Assembly: GCF_947495625.1 (NCBI RefSeq)
Contig: NZ_CANLZW010000037.1
Span: 1 to 48,995 of the forward strand
DNA length: 48,995 bases
Reading direction: 5' to 3'
Source: an uncultured Cocleimonas sp.
GTDB taxonomy: Bacteria > Pseudomonadota > Gammaproteobacteria > Thiotrichales > Thiotrichaceae
A model generated the notes under the pieces. The model had not been told where the DNA came from, searched no databases, and worked only from the letters and a program-made list of their open reading frames with translations. Positions within the stretch are counted from its first letter, which is position 1, and every line of letters begins with the position of its first letter. Positions 32,413 through 40,170 of this stretch are shown here, in pieces. A program made the position numbers and the translations under genes.

Positions 32413-33555
32413 ATGCCGCTGAAATTAGGTATACCACGCGAAACAGCGAAAGGTGAGCGTCGCGTGGCTATCGATCCTACAGTTATTACAAAACTAACTA
32501 AGTTGGGTGTCGAAGTCTATGTGGAAAAGGGAGCTGGCGAATCTGCATTGATATCAGATTCGCAGTTTAAAGGAGCAATTTTAGTCTCTGATTTTGCAGA
32601 GTTATGCGAAAGCTCAGATATTATCTGGCGCGTTCAAGCTCCAACTCCTGATGAAGTAAAGCAAATGCGTGATGGCACTGTTTTGATCAGTACCTTAATG
32701 GCACATAACAATATTGCTATGCTAAAGAGTCTGCAAGACAAGAAGATAACCAGTTTTGGCATGGAATTGATTCCTCGCATCTCACGTGCGCAGTCCATGG
32801 ATGTGTTGTCATCACAGGCAGCGATTGCTGGTTATAAAGCAGCGATTATGGGCGCTGACATTGCTCCACGATTCTTCCCTATGTTAACAACCGCAGCAGG
32901 CACTATCAGACCATCAAAAGTCATCGTAATTGGTGTGGGTGTTGCTGGTCTTCAAGCAATCGCTACGGCTAAGCGTCTTGGTGCAGTAGTTGAAGCGTAT
33001 GATGTTCGCCCTGAGACGAAAGAACAAATCGAATCATTGGGTGCAAAAGCGATTGTGCTTAAAATATCAGCAGTTGGTAAAGGCGGCTATGCGCGTGAGC
33101 TTTCTGCGGAAGAGCGAGAACAGCAACAACAAGAGTTAGCAGATTACATCGCTCTGGCGGATGTGCTTATTACCACTGCTCAAGTCCCAGGTAAGCCGGC
33201 ACCGAAAATCATTCCTCAAAGCACAGTTGAAGGTATGAAAGAAGGTGCCGTAATTATAGATTTAGCTGCTGAGGGTGGTGGAAACTGTAGCTTAACAAAG
33301 CCGGGTGAAACAATTAAGCATGGCAGTGTAGTAATACATGGTCCACTTGATGTGGCGAGCCAGGTGCCAATTCATGCGAGTGAAATGTACGCCAAAAACT
33401 TATTTAACTTTACCCAGTTACTCATCGATGAAAGTGGCAATTATGTTCCAAATTATGAAGATGAAATCGTCATAGGGGCTTTGCTAACCAAAGATGGTGA
33501 AGTGATGCACGAAGGTACGGTAGAACTACTAAATAAAACCTTAGGGGAAAGATAA
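32413..33555 (+). CDS. pntAA: NAD(P) transhydrogenase subunit alpha, part 1
   Basis: A 380-aa soluble NAD(H)-binding subunit (domain I) of proton-translocating transhydrogenase. It opens MPLKLGIPRETAKGERRVAIDP, carries RAQSMDVLSSQAAIAGYKA (near residue 125) and the NAD Rossmann motif VIVIGVGVAGLQAIATAKRLGA (near 170). VIIDLAAEGGGNC is near 280. Lacking membrane helices, it is the three-subunit type. AGGGG precedes the ATG. Its stop overlaps the next ATG (TAATG). Together the three subunits use the proton gradient to make NADPH from NADH. Confidence 0.95.
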   Translation: MPLKLGIPRETAKGERRVAIDPTVITKLTKLGVEVYVEKGAGESALISDSQFKGAILVSDFAELCESSDIIWRVQAPTPDEVKQMRDGTVLISTLMAHNNIAMLKSLQDKKITSFGMELIPRISRAQSMDVLSSQAAIAGYKAAIMGADIAPRFFPMLTTAAGTIRPSKVIVIGVGVAGLQAIATAKRLGAVVEAYDVRPETKEQIESLGAKAIVLKISAVGKGGYARELSAEEREQQQQELADYIALADVLITTAQVPGKPAPKIIPQSTVEGMKEGAVIIDLAAEGGGNCSLTKPGETIKHGSVVIHGPLDVASQVPIHASEMYAKNLFNFTQLLIDESGNYVPNYEDEIVIGALLTKDGEVMHEGTVELLNKTLGER

Positions 33556-33860
33556 TGGAAGGGTTTGTTGCACTTTATATTTTTATGCTGGCAGCTGTGA
33601 CTGGATATGAAATCATTTCAAAAGTACCAGTAATATTGCACACGCCATTAATGTCAGGTTCTAACTTTATTCACGGCATTGTTCTGGTAGGAGCGATGGT
33701 TGCTATGGGGCATGCAGAAACCACCACACAAACTGTTATAGGGTTTATTGCAGTAGTTTTAGCTGCGGGAAATGCTGTCGGTGGTTACGTAGTAACCGAG
33801 CGAATGCTAGAGATGTTTAAATCTAGTAACTCCAATAACAAAGATAAGAAGGAGGGTTAA
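33555..33860 (+). CDS. pntAB: NAD(P) transhydrogenase subunit alpha, part 2
   Basis: A 101-aa membrane subunit with about three hydrophobic helices: FVALYIFMLAAVTGYEIISKVP, HTPLMSGSNFIHGIVLVGAMVAMG and the following segment IGFIAVVLAAGNAVGGYVVTERML. The HTPLMSGxNxIHGI motif is highly conserved. Coupled to pntAA by a one-base overlap and followed at three bases by pntB. Confidence 0.95.
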   Translation: MEGFVALYIFMLAAVTGYEIISKVPVILHTPLMSGSNFIHGIVLVGAMVAMGHAETTTQTVIGFIAVVLAAGNAVGGYVVTERMLEMFKSSNSNNKDKKEG

Positions 33861-33863
33861 GTC

Positions 33864-35240
33864 ATGCCAGATCTTGTTATCCAAGCAACTTACTTCCTGG
33901 GTGCATTGTTATTCATTCTTGGATTGAAACAGATGAGCTCTCCGGTTACTGCCCGAAGAGGTATTGTCTGGGCCGGTGTGGGTATGGTTCTTGCTACTCT
34001 AATCACTTATTTCCATCATGAAATAAATCACAATTATATTTTGATGACCGTGGCTATCGCCATAGGTGGAATTATTGCTTATGTCAGTGGCAAGAAAGTT
34101 GCGATGACTGATATGCCGCAAATGATCGCGTTATATAACGGTATGGGTGGTGGAGCAGCAGCAGCTATAGCTGCAGTTGTACTTATTCAGCAACAACCTA
34201 TGAGTTTGACTGTGCAGACGTTAGCCGTTGTAGGTGCGTTGATAGGAACTGTGGCATTTTCTGGCTCTTTGATTGCTTTCTTTAAGCTTCAAGGAATTAT
34301 GAAGGGTGTTATTCGCTTTCCGATGCAACAATGGATGAATGCATTGGTCTTTGTCATTACCTTAACGTTTGGCCTTGCCATCATACTTAGCGGCACTCAA
34401 TATGAAATGAGTTCGCTTGCTATTTTCTTTGTTCTAGCGCTAGTTTTTGGTGTGTTGATGACAGTGCCTATTGGCGGCGCTGATATGCCAGTGGTGATTT
34501 CTTTATACAATGCTTTAACTGGCCTGGCTGTGGGCTTTGAAGGATTTGTGCTGGAAAATCCGGCAATGATGATAGCAGGTATCGTCGTAGGTTCTGCAGG
34601 TACTCTGCTCACTCAGTTAATGGCAAAAGCGATGAATCGCCCGATCACGAATGTTCTTTTCAGTAACTTTGGTGATGGCGGAAGTGGCGAGTCTTCTGAC
34701 GTTTCTGGCAGTATGAAAGAAATAGACAGTACGGACGTTGCTGTAATGATGGCATTTGCAGAGAAAGTAATTGTAATTCCAGGTTATGGCATGGCGGTTG
34801 CGCAGGCTCAGCACAAAGTTTGGGAAATGACTAAGCAACTTCAGGAAAGAGGCGTTAGTGTAAAGTTCGCTATTCATCCTGTTGCTGGACGTATGCCTGG
34901 ACACATGAATGTACTATTGGCAGAAGCTGGAGTACCTTACGATATTATTTATGATCTTGATGAGATTAATGACGAGTTTGCGACAACTGATGTGGTGTTA
35001 GTTATTGGTGCAAATGATGTTGTTAACCCTGCCGCAAGAACTGATGCTAACAGTCCAATTTATGGCATGCCTATCTTAAATGCTGATTACGCCAAGAATG
35101 TCATTGTGGTCAAACGTGGTAAAGGAGCTGGATTCTCGGGTATTGAAAACCATCTGTTTTTTGCAGATAACACACGTATGTTATACGGAGATGGTCAAGC
35201 AGTAGCCAGTGAATTGGTATCAAATATTAAAGAACTTTAG
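33864..35240 (+). CDS. pntB: NAD(P) transhydrogenase subunit beta
   Basis: A 458-aa subunit. The N-terminal half has about eight or nine membrane helices (proton channel, domain II); MIALYNGMGGGAAAAIA and MPVVISLYNALTGLAVGFEGF are conserved blocks. The C-terminal NADP(H)-binding domain III (about residues 280-458) has VIVIPGYGMAVAQAQHKVWEM, HPVAGRMPGHMNVLLAEAGVPYD, and DVVLVIGANDVVNPAA. GGAGG lies upstream. The operon ends here, followed by a 22-bp palindrome and a terminator. Confidence 0.96.
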   Translation: MPDLVIQATYFLGALLFILGLKQMSSPVTARRGIVWAGVGMVLATLITYFHHEINHNYILMTVAIAIGGIIAYVSGKKVAMTDMPQMIALYNGMGGGAAAAIAAVVLIQQQPMSLTVQTLAVVGALIGTVAFSGSLIAFFKLQGIMKGVIRFPMQQWMNALVFVITLTFGLAIILSGTQYEMSSLAIFFVLALVFGVLMTVPIGGADMPVVISLYNALTGLAVGFEGFVLENPAMMIAGIVVGSAGTLLTQLMAKAMNRPITNVLFSNFGDGGSGESSDVSGSMKEIDSTDVAVMMAFAEKVIVIPGYGMAVAQAQHKVWEMTKQLQERGVSVKFAIHPVAGRMPGHMNVLLAEAGVPYDIIYDLDEINDEFATTDVVLVIGANDVVNPAARTDANSPIYGMPILNADYAKNVIVVKRGKGAGFSGIENHLFFADNTRMLYGDGQAVASELVSNIKEL

Positions 35241-35252
35241 CCGTTTTCTGAT

Positions 35253-35274
35253 CTCTAATATTTAAATATTAGAG
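35253..35274. repeat. 22-bp perfect palindrome after pntB
   Basis: CTCTAATATT followed by its mirror TAAATATTAGAG gives a perfect 22-bp palindrome, 13 bp after the pntB stop and just before the terminator. It could be a protein-binding site or a transcript-end hairpin. Confidence 0.7.
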
Positions 35275-35286
35275 AGTATATGTCAT

Positions 35287-35316
35287 AAAAGCCTCTTGCA
35301 AAAGAGGCTTTTATTT
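35287..35316 (+). terminator. Rho-independent terminator of the pnt operon
   Basis: AAAAGCCTCTT and AAGAGGCTTTT form a stem of about 11 bp around a short loop, followed by ATTTTG. It is 47 bp after the pntB stop. Confidence 0.9.
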
Positions 35317-35322
35317 TGTTTG

Positions 35323-35584
35323 TTATGCACAGTTAAGAGACACTTGGACTAAATATTTTTTGATAAAAGTTTGAACGTAGTTCAAATAATCTAACTTATT
35401 GATATTAAATAATTATTAGTTTTTTCTAATATTCTTATGATTAGTAATCGTTGTAGTTAATGGGATTTTTACCTTCAAAAGCTGGCCTTTATCCACAAAG
35501 TTATCCACAGGGTTTTTATAATTTTAAAAAATACACTTAAAAAGATTAACTATCATTCTATTTTATGATTTCATTTATGATTCA
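35323..35584. other. DnaA-box cluster with AT-rich tandem repeats (origin-like region)
   Basis: In this 418-bp gene-free gap (35241-35658) three DnaA boxes have the same orientation: TTATGCACA (35323-35331), TTATCCACA (35489-35497) and TTATCCACA (35501-35509), the last two 12 bp apart. An AT-rich stretch follows, with a tandem TTTATGATTTCA / TTTATGATTCA (35562-35584). Also present is TTTGAAC-GTA-GTTCAAA (35370-35386). The layout resembles a replication origin or a DnaA-controlled promoter for priA. No dnaA, dnaN or mnmG lies within the window and gene direction does not change here. Confidence 0.5.
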
Positions 35585-35623
35585 ATCTTAGTCTATTATT
35601 TTTTTCATTTAAAAATAGTTTAA

Positions 35624-35640
35624 AACTATTCCTTTAAATC
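35624..35640. promoter_or_regulatory. Inverted repeat just upstream of priA
   Basis: AATAGTTT-A-AAACTATT, an 8+1+8 perfect dyad ending 18 bp before the priA start. It could be an operator or lie in the leader as a hairpin. No match to a named regulator. Confidence 0.45.
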
Positions 35641-35658
35641 CCAAGCTAGGATCTTTGT

Positions 35659-37878
35659 TTGTCACAAGAGAGTTTTACTAATGTCGTCCGAGTAGCAATT
35701 CAGAGGCCTTTATACATGCTTCTGGATTACTCATGTGATTCTGAACTTCATCCTGAACCAGGTTGTCGAGTTAGAGTGTCGCTTGGAAACTCTGTCATCA
35801 CAGGAATCGTTGTAGAGACTGGTGTAGAGAGTGAATTTAAAACACTGAAACCTATTATTGAAATATTAGATCAATCTCCTCTCATTGATGAGAAATTACT
35901 GAGTTTGCTGCACTGGTCGAGTAGTTACTATTTTCACCCGTTGGGTGAAGTGTTATTCCACGCATTACCTGTCGATCTCAGGAAAGGTAAAAACGTTCCC
36001 AAAATAGAAATCTGGAATGTTACAAAAGCAGGTTTGGAGTTGCTTGAGGGTGAATTAAAAAGAGCGCCTAAACAACAGGCCATGCTTGATTATGTGATTC
36101 AGAAGGTAGGGGCGGACGCAAATGGCCTTAAGCAATTGTTAGGGGATAACTGGAGAAGTACGTCACGTGAACTAATCAAAAAAGAGTTAGTTACGATTGA
36201 AGAAATAGATCCACAAAAAATAACTACTCCTGCTAATCATGTATTCTCAGTAAATCCTCCACATCATTTAACCGAAGAGCAGCAGCAATGTTTAACAGAT
36301 ATTGATACACACTTTAAAGAACCTAAACTGCTTCCTATTTTACTCCATGGCATTACCGGTAGCGGAAAAACAGAAGTCTATCTGAGTGTCATAGCTCCAA
36401 TATTAAAAGCTAAAAAACAGGTGCTAGTGCTAATCCCTGAGATTGGTTTGACTCCCCAATTGCTTTCTCGATTTAGGCAATATTTTCCTGATAGTAATAT
36501 TGATTGTTTGCATTCCGGTCTAGCTGATGGAGAGCGTACTAGGGTCTGGTTGGGGGCAAAATCAGGCAGTATCGATATTGTAATAGGCACTCGCTCCGCT
36601 GTGTTCACGCCGCTTCTAAATCCTGGAATGATCCTGATAGATGAAGAGCATGATGCTTCGTTCAAGCAACAGGAAGGTTTCCTGTATCAAGGTCGTGATA
36701 TGGCGATTAAGCGCGCTCATGATCTAAGTATTCCTATATTACTTGGCAGCGCTACTCCATCTTTGGAATCTTTATATAATGTAGAGAAAGAACGCTATCA
36801 CTATTTGCGATTAAATAATCGGCCGGGTGCTAGTAATCCTCCAGATATCGCATTGCAGGATATTCGCACGTTACCGTTGGATGCCGGTATTAGTAGTTTG
36901 ATGATGACTGATATTAGACAGCATCTGGATAATAACAATCAGGTCATGTTGTTTTTAAATCGGCGTGGCTTTGCCCCAGTTTTGATGTGCCAGGATTGTG
37001 GTTGGCATGCTGTTTGTAGCCATTGTGATATGGGTATGACTTACCATGCATCGATGGGCAAGATCATCTGTCATCATTGTGGCTATGAAGAGCGTGTAAA
37101 ATCCACTTGCCCTGATTGCAGCAGCACGAAACTAACAACACAAGGTCAAGGCACAGAGCGTATCGAAGAAGTCCTCAATACGCATTTTCCAGAAACTCCG
37201 GTTATAAGGATTGATCGTGATAGCACCTCAAGAAAAGGCTCATTAGAAGAAAAGCTAGAGCTGGTTAATAGTGGAGAGCCAGTAATATTGATTGGTACTC
37301 AAATGTTAACTAAGGGACATGATTTTCCAAAACTGACTCTGGTTGGCATTCTGGATGTGGATCAGGCCTTGTTTAGCATGGACTATCGCGCTCATGAGCG
37401 GTTAGCCCAGCAGGTTTTGCAAGTCGCTGGACGAGCAGGTAGAGGAGAGGCAAAAGGCAAAGTAATATTGCAAACATCTCAACCACAACATCCTATGTTG
37501 TTGAGTTTATTATCACAAGGCTATGCAAGTACAGCACAACAAATATTGAACGAAAGAAAGCTATGGAACTACCCACCCCTAGGGTGTCAGGCACTAGTTC
37601 GGGTTAACGCTCTGGATTTACAGCTCGCGCATAATTTTATTAGTACCTTAGGTGCCGACTTAGCAGCGATTAACAGTGAAAAAGTCATGCTGCTTGGACC
37701 CATGCCTTCTCCCTTAGCGAGAAGGGCAAAAAGATACCGTTTTCAACTATTAATCTCTGCTGAAAAAAGAGGAGATTTACATGGTTTTTTACATAGTGTA
37801 TTGAGTATTATTAGCAAAATTAGAAAAACGGGTGGTGTTCGCTGGATGATAGATGTTGACCCGGTAGATTTTTTATAA
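35659..37878 (+). CDS. priA: Primosomal protein N' (replication restart helicase PriA)
   Basis: A 739-aa superfamily 2 helicase. The N-terminal 3'-end-binding domain is followed by Walker A HGITGSGKTEVYL (near residue 232), DEEH box MILIDEEHDASFKQQE (near 327), and a zinc domain with eight Cys in CQDCGWHAVCSHC, CHHCGYEE and CPDCSS (about 435-480). LTKGHDFPKLTLVGILDVDQAL and AGRAGRG are the C-terminal helicase motifs. It loads DnaB at stalled forks. The start is TTG at 35659, with AGGA seven bases before; no ATG fits better. Confidence 0.95.
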   Translation: MSQESFTNVVRVAIQRPLYMLLDYSCDSELHPEPGCRVRVSLGNSVITGIVVETGVESEFKTLKPIIEILDQSPLIDEKLLSLLHWSSSYYFHPLGEVLFHALPVDLRKGKNVPKIEIWNVTKAGLELLEGELKRAPKQQAMLDYVIQKVGADANGLKQLLGDNWRSTSRELIKKELVTIEEIDPQKITTPANHVFSVNPPHHLTEEQQQCLTDIDTHFKEPKLLPILLHGITGSGKTEVYLSVIAPILKAKKQVLVLIPEIGLTPQLLSRFRQYFPDSNIDCLHSGLADGERTRVWLGAKSGSIDIVIGTRSAVFTPLLNPGMILIDEEHDASFKQQEGFLYQGRDMAIKRAHDLSIPILLGSATPSLESLYNVEKERYHYLRLNNRPGASNPPDIALQDIRTLPLDAGISSLMMTDIRQHLDNNNQVMLFLNRRGFAPVLMCQDCGWHAVCSHCDMGMTYHASMGKIICHHCGYEERVKSTCPDCSSTKLTTQGQGTERIEEVLNTHFPETPVIRIDRDSTSRKGSLEEKLELVNSGEPVILIGTQMLTKGHDFPKLTLVGILDVDQALFSMDYRAHERLAQQVLQVAGRAGRGEAKGKVILQTSQPQHPMLLSLLSQGYASTAQQILNERKLWNYPPLGCQALVRVNALDLQLAHNFISTLGADLAAINSEKVMLLGPMPSPLARRAKRYRFQLLISAEKRGDLHGFLHSVLSIISKIRKTGGVRWMIDVDPVDFL

Positions 37879-38051
37879 AATTGTAAAAAACAGATAAAAA
37901 CGTAGTAAATGCAAGTTTTTTACTGCCAAGTCTCATGAGAAGGTTCTTGTAAGTGTACGAAAATAATGGCATTATTGATGCTGGGGATTTCTTGCTCTAA
38001 AAAGAATTTAAATAATTATAGCTGGCTTTTAAAAGCTAAAGAGTGAATTAA

Positions 38052-38750
38052 ATGTATAAGGATTTTAAGCAAAGCGAATCACTGGACACAGGATTCGTGG
38101 GCGGAAGCGGTATTATCTGGATGTTCTCAGGAATCGTTCTTGGTTTGTTAGTAGGTATGGGGATGTACTACTTTTCAAACGATAAAGATTCAAGAATTCG
38201 AATAGTTGATTCTTTGCAAAAGAAAATAGAGAGTACTCAGTCAGCAGATAAGTCTGCGCCATCGCTGAATAACTTCTCACAACGAACAATACCTCCTGCA
38301 AATAGAATTGAGCCAGCTAAAGCAAAACAAAGTAATGAAAGCAAATTTAGTTACTATGCCGTTTTGCCAACACTTGATGTGCCAGTAAACTCTTCTCGCC
38401 CAATCGATACGCGCAAGCAGGTTGTCAATAAGGTAGAAGATCTTAATGCTCAGCCACAAGCTGAATTAGTTGCTCAAGTTGATACCACTCATGAAGAGGC
38501 TCAGGCAGAAACTCATAATATCGGTGATTATTTGTTACAAGTAGCATCCTTTAAAAAAGAGAGCATGGCAGACAAAACCCGTGGACGTTTAAACAACCAA
38601 GGTATTGATGCTTACGTACAAAAGAAGAAAGTTAAAGGTAGATATTGGTACCGTGTCGTAGCTGGTCCAGTTGATCAGATGAGTGTTGATAATTGGAAAC
38701 TTACCGCTGAAAAATTAGGGCATAAACCCCTCGTTATCTCAGTTAGATAA
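38052..38750 (+). CDS. ftsN: FtsN-like SPOR-domain cell division protein
   Basis: A 232-aa bitopic protein: a transmembrane helix at about residues 20-42, a Lys/Gln/Ser-rich periplasmic linker containing SYYAVLPTLDVPV (the conserved FYxxLP-x-xxV block of FtsN), and a C-terminal SPOR domain (about 155-232) with DYLLQVASFKKESMADKTRGRL and WYRVVAGP. SPOR domains bind denuded septal peptidoglycan; FtsN triggers constriction. In related bacteria ftsN lies near priA or argS and hslVU; here it follows priA while hslVU is 15 kb away, showing rearrangement. Confidence 0.85.
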   Translation: MYKDFKQSESLDTGFVGGSGIIWMFSGIVLGLLVGMGMYYFSNDKDSRIRIVDSLQKKIESTQSADKSAPSLNNFSQRTIPPANRIEPAKAKQSNESKFSYYAVLPTLDVPVNSSRPIDTRKQVVNKVEDLNAQPQAELVAQVDTTHEEAQAETHNIGDYLLQVASFKKESMADKTRGRLNNQGIDAYVQKKKVKGRYWYRVVAGPVDQMSVDNWKLTAEKLGHKPLVISVR

Positions 38751-38764
38751 GTTTGGAGTGAGTT

Positions 38765-40015
38765 TTGGCAAAGGTTGAATCAGTTTTGGAAAATACTGCT
38801 TTAGACACGAGTCAGGATAAAGCTGAAGCGGCAAGCTTAATGCAGGGACAAATCGAGTACCTGTACAAAAATAAAACGCTCGGCATCTGGAGTAATATCT
38901 TACTTGCAGGTGTATTGTTAGTTTTTTTCTGGTTACATTTTTCAAATAAACAGGTTTCTCTTTTAATCTGGTTTGGCCTCGTTGTCACAGTTAGCCTTGT
39001 CAGATATTTGATGGGTAAAAGCTTCAAGCCAAAACGTCAATATACACAGCAAGAATTAACCAGTTGGGCTAATAGACACGTCTTTTTCACAACCTTATTG
39101 AGCACTATCTGGGGTTTGACTGGAATTGTGTTTTTCCCTAATGATTTAGCCCATCTAGGTTTATTGGTTTTTATACTCTTCAGTGTATTACTCTCTGCAA
39201 TCCCCACATTAGCTGCATCAAGAATTGCCTACTACTTTCAGATAATCGTTACATTAGTACCCACCACGCTGTTACTTTTCCTGAGTAAAGATATTGGACA
39301 TGACTTATTTGCCCTTTCGATAATTGTAATGGCAGGTACATTGGTTTTAGTTTCAGGTTACATCTACAGCCTTTTATTTGAATTACAAAATGCGCAAATA
39401 GCATTGCAAGCGCTGGCAGATACAGATCAATTAACGGGTATTGCCAACCGTAGACATTTTGACAGAAAGTTTAAAGTGGAATGGCGCAGAGCAATGCGTG
39501 AGCAAACACCTATCTCTTTATTGTTGATAGATGTCGATCATTTCAAAAAGTATAACGATACCTATGGTCATCAAGCAGGTGACAGATGTTTGCAGCAAAT
39601 TGCTAAAGCATTGGAATCTGTTTCACACCGTCCCGCTGATTTGGCATCACGTTATGGTGGTGAAGAATTTGCAGTATTACTACCGGTTACATCTCAGGAA
39701 AATGCAGCAATGCTCGCTGAGCGATTGCGTAAGAAGATAGAATCACTGAAAATTGAACACTCAAAGTCTGAATTCGGTATTGTCACTATTAGTGTTGGTG
39801 TTTCGTGTTGTAAACCAGTTTGGGACTTCACAGGTAATACGCCAGATGAAGAGCAGAAGGTTACCTTCCCAGCCATGTTGCTAACGGCTTCTGATAACGC
39901 TTTGTATGTATCCAAAGAACAGGGTAGAAACCAGATTTCAGAACAGGGATGTGGCGATCAAAAAATGTCCAAAGTGTTGCAAAAGCAGAAAGAAGAAAAT
40001 ATTCCGATCGCTTAA
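38765..40015 (+). CDS. Membrane diguanylate cyclase (GGDEF)
   Basis: A 416-aa protein. About six hydrophobic segments occupy residues 40-205, forming a membrane sensor without a named domain. The GGDEF domain (about 215-390) has DTDQLTGIANRRHFDRKF, LLLIDVDHFKKYNDTYGHQAGD and active-site GGEEF. RPAD lies five residues before it, matching the RxxD inhibitory site, so product feedback is expected. It makes cyclic di-GMP from GTP. Translation starts at TTG 38765 with GGAG six bases before. It is 14 bp after ftsN and probably cotranscribed. Confidence 0.92.
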   Translation: MAKVESVLENTALDTSQDKAEAASLMQGQIEYLYKNKTLGIWSNILLAGVLLVFFWLHFSNKQVSLLIWFGLVVTVSLVRYLMGKSFKPKRQYTQQELTSWANRHVFFTTLLSTIWGLTGIVFFPNDLAHLGLLVFILFSVLLSAIPTLAASRIAYYFQIIVTLVPTTLLLFLSKDIGHDLFALSIIVMAGTLVLVSGYIYSLLFELQNAQIALQALADTDQLTGIANRRHFDRKFKVEWRRAMREQTPISLLLIDVDHFKKYNDTYGHQAGDRCLQQIAKALESVSHRPADLASRYGGEEFAVLLPVTSQENAAMLAERLRKKIESLKIEHSKSEFGIVTISVGVSCCKPVWDFTGNTPDEEQKVTFPAMLLTASDNALYVSKEQGRNQISEQGCGDQKMSKVLQKQKEENIPIA

Positions 40016-40075
40016 TCAGATCTTCTCTAACGAAAACATCAAGTTTTTGTTAAAATCACTGTAATGTTTAATCTT

Positions 40076-40105
40076 AAAGTCACCCCCCCACTTTTAGCCC
40101 TTTTT
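40076..40105 (-). repeat. G-rich hairpin repeat, copy 9
   Basis: Minus-strand reading: AAAAAGGGCT, AAAAGT, GGGGGGGTGACTTT. It lies between the diguanylate cyclase and hrpA, both on the plus strand. Confidence 0.87.
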
Positions 40106-40170
40106 CTTGCGAACAGGATATTGCCACTCAATATGCAATTTATCGCAGAAAAGATCTGTTGCGACCTGAT

